Shown here in pieces: positions 44,436 to 52,009 of a stretch of 64,000 nucleotides of DNA (its first letter is position 1; each line of letters starts with the position of its first letter). The position numbers and the translations under genes are program-made. The DNA comes from JBBDMU01 sp040905685 (lineage in GTDB: Bacteria; Bacteroidota; Rhodothermia; Balneolales; Natronogracilivirgulaceae): assembly GCA_040905685.1 (NCBI GenBank), contig JBBDRB010000070.1, forward strand, positions 44,988 to 108,987. The letters are read 5' to 3'. The notes under the pieces were generated by a model that was given only the letters and a program-made list of their open reading frames with translations, searched no databases and was not told the origin of the DNA.

Positions 44436-45755
44436 ATGCATATGAATGATCAAGTTAACCGCCGAAAATTTATCAAAATGACCGGTGCGGCCGGTGTCGG
44501 GCTGGGTGTAATGGGAGGGGCTTCCGGAGCCCTGGGAAGAAGCGGAGCAAATGATATCGTAAATATGGCCATAATCGGGACCAATTCCCGTGGCAATTCC
44601 CATGCCCGTGGCTTCGCCGGCCTGCCCAACGCTAATGTAGCGTACATCTGTGATGTAGACGATGAGGCCATCAAGAAAGGATTGAAATCCGTCGCGGACG
44701 GCGGTCAGACAACGGAACCGAAGGCTGTTAATGATTTCAGGGAAGCGTTGGATGACCCTTCCGTTGATGCCATTGCTATTGCCGCTCCCATACACTGGCA
44801 TGCTCCGGCCTCCATACTGGCCCTGAAAGCAGGCAAACATGTGTATGTAGAGAAGCCATGCAGTCATAATGCCCGTGAAGGGGAGCTGTTGGTTGCCGCC
44901 GCCGAAAAATACAACCGGGTGGTGCAGATGGGCAATCAACGCAGATCCTGGCCCAACGTCCAGAAAGGGTTGCAGCTACTGAAAGACGGGGCTATTGGCC
45001 GTACGTATTTTGCCCGTTGCTGGTACGCCAGCCGTCGCGGATCCATCGGTTATGGCAAACCTGTTCCGGTACCGGCCAATCTGAATTTTGATCTGTGGCA
45101 GGGACCCGCACCAAGGCGTCCGTATAAAGACAATCTGGTTCATTATAACTGGCACTGGCACTATCACTGGGGGGTGGGCGAACTGCTTAATAACGGGGTC
45201 CATTTCCTGGATCTGGCCAGGCTGGGCCTCGGCGTAGATTATCCGACCCGCGTGATGTCAAGCGGAGGACGCTATCACTGGAAAGATGACCAGGAAACCC
45301 CCGATACCCAGGTAGTTACCTATGACTTCCCCGGAGAAAAATCCATGACATGGGAAGCGCGAAGCTGTAACCCGCGGGGTATGGAAGGCTCCTCCACCGG
45401 CGTATCCTTCCACGGTGAAAACGGCACCCTCATCATTGACGGAAATGGATATGTGGTCTATGACCGGGACAACAATGAGACAGGAAACTCCAATGATGAA
45501 GATACCGGTCAGCCTTTTGACAGCAACAGAGATCATCATGCCAATTTCATTGATTGCATAATTAACGGGAAACGACCGACCTCTCATATAGCCGATGCCA
45601 ATAAGAGTGTGCACCTGTGCCATCTGGGCAATATCGCTCACCGCACGGGCAGGGTCATCAACTGTGACGTACATGACGGGCGGATCATTGGCGATTCCGG
45701 AGCCATGCAGTACTGGAGCAGGGAATATGAGCCAGGCTGGGAGCCGACCATATAA
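44436..45755 (+). CDS. Tat-exported Gfo/Idh/MocA-family oxidoreductase
   Basis: NAD(P)-dependent sugar oxidoreductase of the Gfo/Idh/MocA family (439 aa) with a Tat signal, RRKFIK (9-14), followed by a Gly/Ala-rich hydrophobic stretch. The Rossmann nucleotide motif is in VNMAIIGTNSRGNSH, and the catalytic-region EKP motif is in VYVEKPCSHNA. Tat export means it folds with its nucleotide in the cytoplasm and works outside with a bound cofactor, as in glucose-fructose oxidoreductase. The substrate is unknown; a cyclitol or sugar being oxidised or isomerised is likely. It lies between the ThuA-like gene and a second family member 37 bases downstream. Confidence 0.88.
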   Translation: MHMNDQVNRRKFIKMTGAAGVGLGVMGGASGALGRSGANDIVNMAIIGTNSRGNSHARGFAGLPNANVAYICDVDDEAIKKGLKSVADGGQTTEPKAVNDFREALDDPSVDAIAIAAPIHWHAPASILALKAGKHVYVEKPCSHNAREGELLVAAAEKYNRVVQMGNQRRSWPNVQKGLQLLKDGAIGRTYFARCWYASRRGSIGYGKPVPVPANLNFDLWQGPAPRRPYKDNLVHYNWHWHYHWGVGELLNNGVHFLDLARLGLGVDYPTRVMSSGGRYHWKDDQETPDTQVVTYDFPGEKSMTWEARSCNPRGMEGSSTGVSFHGENGTLIIDGNGYVVYDRDNNETGNSNDEDTGQPFDSNRDHHANFIDCIINGKRPTSHIADANKSVHLCHLGNIAHRTGRVINCDVHDGRIIGDSGAMQYWSREYEPGWEPTI

Positions 45756-45792
45756 GCTGCATTACCTGATCAAAATCTAAAATACCTGATAC

Positions 45793-46812
45793 ATGATAAA
45801 TTATAACAGAAGGAAGTTTATAAAATCGGCTGCCACCACAGGAATCGGAATGGGGCTGCTCGGCGGTCCACTGAAAGCGGGGGGGCGGGGACGGTCGCAA
45901 GACAAAACCAGAGTTGGCATCATCGGACTGGATACCTCCCACAGCCCGGCCTTTGCAAAAATAATAAATGACCCTAACGGGGCAGCCGATGTTTCCGATT
46001 TTGAATTGGTGGCGGCCTATCCGTACGGAAGCAGGAAAATAGAATCCAGTTATCGCCGGATACCTGGTTATATAGAAGATTTTAAGGAAATGGGCATCGA
46101 TATTACCGAGTCCATTGATGAGCTGATAGATAAAGTGGATGTGGTATTGCTGGCGACAAATGACGGGCATCCTCATCTGGAACAAGCTCTTCCGGTATTG
46201 ATCGCCGGCAAGAGGCTGTTCATAGACAAACCCATTGCCGGCAGTTTAAAAGACACCGTTGCCATTATGCAGGCTTCCAGGCAATACAATACGCCGGTGT
46301 TTTCATCTTCTTCCCTGAGGTATATGAGCGCGGCCCAGGCGGTAAGGAATGATAATGCCGTGGGCGACGTACTCGGTGCAGATATTTACAGTCCGGCTCA
46401 TTTGGAACCATCTCATCCGGACCTGTTCTGGTATGGTATTCATGGCGTGGAAATACTGTTTACGATCATGGGTACCGGCTGCCAGTCGGTGAGCCGGAGC
46501 AAGACCAACGGCAGCGATATCGTCGTAGGGACCTGGAAGGATGAACATCTGGGTACCTGGCGTGGGATCAGAAATGGGAGTTCCGGTTACGGAGGAACAG
46601 CCTATGGTTCCGAAAAGATCCTGCCATTGGGAAGCTATGAGGGGTACCGGCCCCTGGTTGTAGAGATCCTGGAATTTTTCCGGACCGGAATTTCGCCTGT
46701 GAGCCTGGATGAAACGCTGGAAATTTATGCTTTTATGGAAGCGGCCGATGAAAGTAAACGCCAGGGTGGTGTGCCGGTTCAAATGGCAGATGTTCTGGCA
46801 AAAGCAAAATAA
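45793..46812 (+). CDS. Second Tat-exported Gfo/Idh/MocA-family oxidoreductase
   Basis: Shorter family member (339 aa), only distantly similar to its neighbour. The Tat motif RRKFIK is at 6-11. The nucleotide-binding segment reads RVGIIGLDTSHS and the active-site motif is DKP (RLFIDKPIAGS) rather than EKP. The GLDTSHS variant lacks the standard GxGxxG glycine pattern, so cofactor binding may differ. Last gene before the 180-base spacer upstream of SusC. Being exported and paired with another Gfo/Idh/MocA protein suggests sequential redox steps on one periplasmic substrate, which is inference. Confidence 0.85.
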   Translation: MINYNRRKFIKSAATTGIGMGLLGGPLKAGGRGRSQDKTRVGIIGLDTSHSPAFAKIINDPNGAADVSDFELVAAYPYGSRKIESSYRRIPGYIEDFKEMGIDITESIDELIDKVDVVLLATNDGHPHLEQALPVLIAGKRLFIDKPIAGSLKDTVAIMQASRQYNTPVFSSSSLRYMSAAQAVRNDNAVGDVLGADIYSPAHLEPSHPDLFWYGIHGVEILFTIMGTGCQSVSRSKTNGSDIVVGTWKDEHLGTWRGIRNGSSGYGGTAYGSEKILPLGSYEGYRPLVVEILEFFRTGISPVSLDETLEIYAFMEAADESKRQGGVPVQMADVLAKAK

Positions 46813-46875
46813 AGCAGATGATTAACAAAAAAAATATATAATCTTCCAGATACGATACAGCCCTAATTTTATTAG

Positions 46876-46889
46876 TTAATTTTTATTAA
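46876..46889. promoter_or_regulatory. Palindromic site TTAAT-N4-ATTAA upstream of SusC
   Basis: TTAATTTTTATTAA lies 4 bases before the TTGACA of the candidate susC promoter, the place where an activator of the Crp/Fnr type would contact polymerase. The arms are perfect 5-base complements around TTTT. The same pattern stands at 15150 and 32796. AT-richness makes it uncertain. Confidence 0.3.
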
Positions 46890-46893
46890 TAAC

Positions 46894-46922
46894 TTGACAA
46901 CATTAGGTATTTTTCTTATTTA
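46894..46922 (+). promoter_or_regulatory. Candidate sigma70-type promoter of the susCD genes
   Basis: TTGACA (46894-46899), a 17-base spacer, then TATTTA (46917-46922), about 65-70 bases before the susC start. The -35 is perfect and the spacing ideal. It suggests susCD is transcribed apart from the oxidoreductase genes upstream. No dedicated regulator (hybrid two-component or sigma/anti-sigma pair) is encoded in the window. Confidence 0.45.
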
Positions 46923-46992
46923 GTTCCAGCAAAACCAAACTGAATTAAGATGCCCATCTTATACAGCTATTAACCTCAAACACTAGATAGAT

Positions 46993-49900
46993 ATGAGCAT
47001 GATATATACTATGATGAAGCGAAAATTCCTGTTGATTGCCTGCCTGGTTTTAGGCTTTGCAACGGCTGGAATAGCGCAGTCCCAAACGGTCGAAGGGACG
47101 GTAACCGACGCAGAGGCCGGGGATGCACTTCCCGGCGTCAATGTTGTGATCGGCGGATCCACGACGGGGACGACCACTGATCTTGACGGCCGTTACAGCA
47201 TCGAAGTAAGCGGACCGGATGACGTTCTGGTTTTCTCTTATGTAGGGTACACCACCCAGGAAATTACGGTTGGGAATCAACAAACGATTGATGCGGCCCT
47301 GCAGCCGGATTTTGCCCAGTTGGATGAAATGGTGGTCATCGGATACGGTTCGGTTAGAAAAAGCGACCTGACCGGTTCCGTTAAGCGTGTAGACGCTAGC
47401 CGTTTTGAAAATCAATCCATGACGCAGCTCACCGATATGCTCATCGGTTCGGTAGCCGGATTTAATGCAAGCCAGGGCACATCGGCTTCGGGTGGAAGTT
47501 CCCTTGAAGTCCGGGGCGCTAATTCTCTGTCCGCAGGGACGGAGCCGATGATCGTGCTCGACGGGGTAGTTTACCCCGGCAATCTTAATGATATCAATCC
47601 TAACGATATTGAAACGATCGATATCCTTAAAGATGCCAGTTCGGCTGCCATTTTTGGCGCCAAGGCTGCTTCCGGCGTCATTCTGATCACTACCACAAAA
47701 GGCGTTAAAGGAAAACCTACGGTTAACTTTTCAACCGAATTGGGCGTTACCTCCCCTACCAATGCTCGCCGGCCATTTTCGGGAGCGGAGTTTACCCAAT
47801 ACAGGGGTGATTATTTCCGGACCATGGATCCCAACATTGAGGATCACTACTATACCAACCCCGAGAATCTTCCTGACGGACTGAGTGTTGAAGAGTGGCG
47901 CACCTACAGTGACAATCCGAACGCCGATCCGGAACAGGAATGGTTCAATCGCATAAGGCTCTATGAAGTGGAAAGACAGGCCCTCGTAAACGGCCAGGAA
48001 GTAGACTGGTATGACAGGGTGATACAAGACGGCGTCCGTCAGAATTATGATCTGAGCGTAAGCGGCGGTTCCGATGATGTTAATTATTACTGGTCTCTGG
48101 GCTATGTGGATAACGAAGGCGTTATCGTAGGTGACCAGTTCTCGACCATACGTTCCAGGCTGAACCTGGATTATCAGGTCAACGGCTGGCTGAACATAGG
48201 CACCAATACCCAGTTTTCAGCCAGGGACGAAAGTTCCATTGAGGCCAATCTGGGTACCATGTACACGATCAGCCCGTATGGAAAAGAGTATGAAGATGAC
48301 GGCTCGCTTAGTTTTTACCCGGGCGTTTATACCATACAGCATCCGCTGTTGAACCATTATGGCCAGGACCGGCAACGCGATATCAATACCATCTTTTCCA
48401 ACCTGCGCGCCAGGGTTGATCTGCCGTTCGGCATCAATTATGAATTGTCATTTCAGCCCCAGTATTCTTTTCTGAAAGATTACAACTTCTGGTCTACCGA
48501 TACGCCAACCGGGGCTATCAGCCATGAAAACGGATACGGTACCCGCCATGAACGTTCAGAATTTGAATGGCAGGTGGATAATCTGTTAAAATGGAACCGG
48601 GAAATCGGCGTGCATAATTTTGATGTAACGCTGCTCTATAACCTGGAGAAGGCTGAAAGATGGGACACCTTCCTGAGTAATGAAAATTTTGCCCCCAGTG
48701 GAGCTCTTCGATACTATGGCATGCAATTCGGCAGCAATCCCTTTATGCGAAATGATGACCGGTATGCAACCGGTGATGCCATCATGGGACGCCTGAACTA
48801 TTCTTTACTAGGCCGGTATTTGGTCACGGCCTCCATCAGAAGGGACGGCTATTCGGCTTTCGGGCAGGAAACACCCCGGGCCAACTTCCCCGCGGCCGCC
48901 TTTGCCTGGCAGATCGACCAGGAAAGTTTCTACAATATTGACTGGATGAACCAGATGAAACTCAGACTGTCCTGGGGTGTCAACGGCAACCGCGATATCG
49001 GGATCTATTCGGCTCTGGCACGATTGGGAAGCGAAGTGTACTACAATGGCTCGGATACACAGGTCGGCGTCTACAATACCGAACTGTCGAATCCCGGACT
49101 GGAGTGGGAAAAAACCGAATCCATCAATATTGGGGTGGATCTCAGTTTCTTTGAGAGCCGCATTGACCTCAGTGCCGACTATTATGACATGACCACCACA
49201 AATCTGCTCATGAACCGGCGTCTGCCCAGCCTGACGGGCTTTAGCAGTGTTACCTCCAACCTGGGTGAACTGGCCAACAGTGGGTTTGAGCTGGATGTAC
49301 GGACCATAAATTTTGCCCGGGAAAATGCCTCCTGGAGCACCAACCTGATTTTCTCCTTCAACAGAAACAAAATCGTACGCTTGTTCGGCGATGAGGGTGA
49401 ATATACCGTTCTGGGTGAATCCCGGACGGGGGAACTTCCCGACTACACGAATGAGTGGTTTCCCGGCCAGGCCATTGACGCGGTATGGGATTATGATAAT
49501 GTAGAGATCTGGCAGGAAGATGAGGCCGCCGAGGCTGCCGTATATGGCATGAGGCCCGGGGATTTTAAAGCCACCGACGTCAACGATGACGGTGAATTTA
49601 TTGAGTCGGACGATAAGCGCTTTATCGGGCATCGTGAACCCCGCTTCCGGCTGGGTTTCGGAAACAATGTCAGTTACCGGAACTGGACCGCATCCTTATT
49701 TGTCCGTGCCGACCTCGGCCACATCGGACCCTATCCTGAGATGATGAACGGCGGTTCGGAAACGTATGACCGGCGAAGCCGGGTTCCGCTGCCCTACTGG
49801 ACTCCTGAAAATCCAAGTAATGAATACGCCCGTCTGGATGTAAACACCGGCGGCTACGGCGGTGGGTTAACGGTCTATAAATCCCGTTCCTTTGTGAGAG

Positions 49901-50109
49901 TCCAGAATTTATCTGTAGGATATAACCTGCCGGCGCATATCGCCTCTCAGTTTCAGATGAACAGTTTGAGAATTTTTGCAAATGCCCAGAACCTGCTCAC
50001 CTTTACCAAGTGGCCGCATTGGGATCCTGAGCCTGAATCTTCAACCTATGGTATAGGAAACAGACCCATGCCAAGGACGTTCACGCTTGGCTTAAGTTTC
50101 CAATTATAA
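46993..50109 (+). CDS. SusC/RagA-family TonB-dependent outer-membrane transporter
   Basis: TonB-dependent transporter of 1038 residues. A signal peptide (KRKFLLIACLVLGFATAGIAQ) is followed by a carboxypeptidase-regulatory-like domain (about 31-105: VEGTVTDAEAGDALPGVNVVI), a plug with the SusC signature (LDEMVVIGYG..KSDLTGSV, then SAAIFGAKAASGVILITT), and a 22-strand barrel ending in MPRTFTLGLSFQL. With the SusD protein 31 bases downstream it forms the usual pedal-bin pair importing an oligosaccharide or other large nutrient across the outer membrane. ATG codons at 46993, 46999, 47011 and 47014 are all possible; 47011 or 47014 give the more natural signal peptide. Confidence 0.95.
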   Translation: MSMIYTMMKRKFLLIACLVLGFATAGIAQSQTVEGTVTDAEAGDALPGVNVVIGGSTTGTTTDLDGRYSIEVSGPDDVLVFSYVGYTTQEITVGNQQTIDAALQPDFAQLDEMVVIGYGSVRKSDLTGSVKRVDASRFENQSMTQLTDMLIGSVAGFNASQGTSASGGSSLEVRGANSLSAGTEPMIVLDGVVYPGNLNDINPNDIETIDILKDASSAAIFGAKAASGVILITTTKGVKGKPTVNFSTELGVTSPTNARRPFSGAEFTQYRGDYFRTMDPNIEDHYYTNPENLPDGLSVEEWRTYSDNPNADPEQEWFNRIRLYEVERQALVNGQEVDWYDRVIQDGVRQNYDLSVSGGSDDVNYYWSLGYVDNEGVIVGDQFSTIRSRLNLDYQVNGWLNIGTNTQFSARDESSIEANLGTMYTISPYGKEYEDDGSLSFYPGVYTIQHPLLNHYGQDRQRDINTIFSNLRARVDLPFGINYELSFQPQYSFLKDYNFWSTDTPTGAISHENGYGTRHERSEFEWQVDNLLKWNREIGVHNFDVTLLYNLEKAERWDTFLSNENFAPSGALRYYGMQFGSNPFMRNDDRYATGDAIMGRLNYSLLGRYLVTASIRRDGYSAFGQETPRANFPAAAFAWQIDQESFYNIDWMNQMKLRLSWGVNGNRDIGIYSALARLGSEVYYNGSDTQVGVYNTELSNPGLEWEKTESINIGVDLSFFESRIDLSADYYDMTTTNLLMNRRLPSLTGFSSVTSNLGELANSGFELDVRTINFARENASWSTNLIFSFNRNKIVRLFGDEGEYTVLGESRTGELPDYTNEWFPGQAIDAVWDYDNVEIWQEDEAAEAAVYGMRPGDFKATDVNDDGEFIESDDKRFIGHREPRFRLGFGNNVSYRNWTASLFVRADLGHIGPYPEMMNGGSETYDRRSRVPLPYWTPENPSNEYARLDVNTGGYGGGLTVYKSRSFVRVQNLSVGYNLPAHIASQFQMNSLRIFANAQNLLTFTKWPHWDPEPESSTYGIGNRPMPRTFTLGLSFQL

Positions 50110-50140
50110 ATTTGTAAAATAAATACATAATCATATCATT

Positions 50141-51889
50141 ATGAAGACCATAAAAAAAATACCTTTTTTAATCGCACTATGTGTTGTACTGACGTCGTGT
50201 GATAATAATTTTTTATCTCCGGAACCTCGTTCCTTTTTTACCCCTGAAAATACGTTTGTTGACCCGCAGGGATATGAATCATTGCTGGTCACCATGCGAA
50301 AAAGCTTTGCCCGGGAGGCAACCGGCAACCGGCATTATCTGTCGAGCGAATTTGTATCATCCGATCTGGCCGTGGCCGTATTCCAAATGGATTTTTTCAA
50401 GAATACGCCGAGCAACAGCCAGTTCTTTCCTTATCTGAGGATGTTTGATGATATTTATTCCTTCCTGAAAAACAGCAACGTGATCGTTTCCCGGATCGAT
50501 GACATTGAATGGCCGGATACAGAGGTCCGGGATGCCATCCTGGCCGAAGCCTACTGGCACCGTGCCTATTGGTACTACAGGCTGGTTCATTCCTACGGCG
50601 ATGTACCCTGGATCGGGGAGGAACTGCATGGGGCCAAACTGGATTTCGAGACCTACAGCCGCTGGGCCATCCTTGATAAAATTCAGGAAGATCTGGAATG
50701 GGCAGCTGAGAGGCTCCATGATTCAGCCAATCCCGGCGTGCCAACCAAAGCCGCTGCTAATCATTTGCTGGCGAAGGTCTATCTGGCCAACATGGAATAC
50801 GATAATGCCATTGCCGCTGCAACCGCCGTCATTGACGGCCCCCATGCATTGATGACCGAACGGTTTGGCTCTTATGCCGATGATCCGAACCGGGATCTCA
50901 TGTGGGATCTGCATCGTGCTGAAAATATCAACAATTCACAGAATACCGAAGTCATTTACTCCATGGTTGACCGTCCGGAAGCCCCCTCGGCCGCAAGGTC
51001 ACCCGGTCTGTACACGATGAGGCTGTATACGCCTTCCTGGTGGAAAATACAGGATTCATCCGGTGGTATCGGTACGGTGGAGAATTCCGAAATGGGCGAT
51101 ACGCTGGGCGCCGGTAACGGCGATGTCAGAACCAATGTTTTCTGGCACCGCCTTATCTGGAATGATGAGAACTATACCTGGGAAGACACCCCGGACCGCA
51201 GAAGAAGTTCCGACAACTGGATCGAGATGGAAGAGATTAAATTCAACGACCCCAGCTCTCCCAACCTTGGCGAATCGGTGAATAAGGATTACTACGGTCA
51301 GTTAATAGACACGACCGATACCTGGTTCCCCTGGCCCTATTATAAGGTCTACCAGACCCAGCATGACTCCGGCCGGCCTATGGGCGGAAACGGCGACTGG
51401 TATATATTCCGGTTGGCAGAAACGTACCTGATAAGGGCAGAAGCCCATTATTGGAACGATAATCCAGGACTGGCAGCCGACGATATTAATACGGTCAGGG
51501 ATCGTGCCGATGCGCCGCTGATCGCAGCCGGTGATGTGGACCTTGATTATATCTTTGATGAGCGCGCCCGTGAATTGTATATGGAGGAGCCTCGTCATTC
51601 CGAAATGGTCAGAGCCTCTTACCTCATGGCGGCTGAACAGCGAGACGGTTATAGCCTGGATAACTTCAGTGATAATAACTGGTATTATGACCGGGTAATG
51701 GCAAAAAATCTGCATTACCATGAGCCAAGGCTGAGGCATTATGGCAACACGGCCACTTTAGAGCCGCATAACGTACTCTGGGCCATCCCTCAAAGTGTTA
51801 TAACAGCCAATACCCAGGGCAGGGTAAATCAAAATGAGGGCTATACCGGGGCCGAAGACAATGTGTCGCCCATAGAAACTATAGAATAA
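50141..51889 (+). CDS. SusD/RagB-family nutrient-binding outer-membrane lipoprotein
   Basis: Surface lipoprotein (582 aa) of the SusD family. The signal ends in VLTSC (C20). The mature N-terminus DNNFLSPEPRSFFTPENTF is typical, the TPR-like helices include RDAILAEAYWHRAYWYYRLVHSYGDVPW, and the C-terminus has RLAETYLIRAEAHYWND and DERARELYMEEPRHSEMVR, which are hallmark segments. It captures substrate as a lid on SusC. A terminator-like hairpin follows 30 bases after the stop. No SusE/F or surface glycan-binding protein is encoded next to it. Confidence 0.95.
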   Translation: MKTIKKIPFLIALCVVLTSCDNNFLSPEPRSFFTPENTFVDPQGYESLLVTMRKSFAREATGNRHYLSSEFVSSDLAVAVFQMDFFKNTPSNSQFFPYLRMFDDIYSFLKNSNVIVSRIDDIEWPDTEVRDAILAEAYWHRAYWYYRLVHSYGDVPWIGEELHGAKLDFETYSRWAILDKIQEDLEWAAERLHDSANPGVPTKAAANHLLAKVYLANMEYDNAIAAATAVIDGPHALMTERFGSYADDPNRDLMWDLHRAENINNSQNTEVIYSMVDRPEAPSAARSPGLYTMRLYTPSWWKIQDSSGGIGTVENSEMGDTLGAGNGDVRTNVFWHRLIWNDENYTWEDTPDRRRSSDNWIEMEEIKFNDPSSPNLGESVNKDYYGQLIDTTDTWFPWPYYKVYQTQHDSGRPMGGNGDWYIFRLAETYLIRAEAHYWNDNPGLAADDINTVRDRADAPLIAAGDVDLDYIFDERARELYMEEPRHSEMVRASYLMAAEQRDGYSLDNFSDNNWYYDRVMAKNLHYHEPRLRHYGNTATLEPHNVLWAIPQSVITANTQGRVNQNEGYTGAEDNVSPIETIE

Positions 51890-51918
51890 GTTATAGTTCT
51901 TTTATTATTTTATCTGCC

Positions 51919-51964
51919 ATAAGGGCCCTCAATGCAACATGCCATTTTGGGCCCTTATTTGTTT
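51919..51964 (+). terminator. Rho-independent-type terminator after susD
   Basis: ATAAGGGCCC (51919-51928) and its exact complement GGGCCCTTAT (51949-51958) form a 10-base stem with a 20-base loop, followed by TTGTTT. The loop is longer than usual but the stem is perfect. It would end or reduce transcription after susD and makes any start codon for the next gene within the hairpin unlikely. Confidence 0.65.
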
Positions 51965-52009
51965 ACGCAGGGGAATACATGTTTCAAATCAATATTTAAG
52001 CAAACCGAT

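Noticed and set aside
48808..49632. A 274-codon open frame on the minus strand opposite susC
   Set aside because: No family features, no start context, and fully inside a certain SusC gene.
51932..52009. Upstream in-frame ATG for the tandem hydrolase
   Set aside because: It lies inside the loop of the susD terminator, and the extra 26 residues would bury a good signal peptide that starts at 52010.
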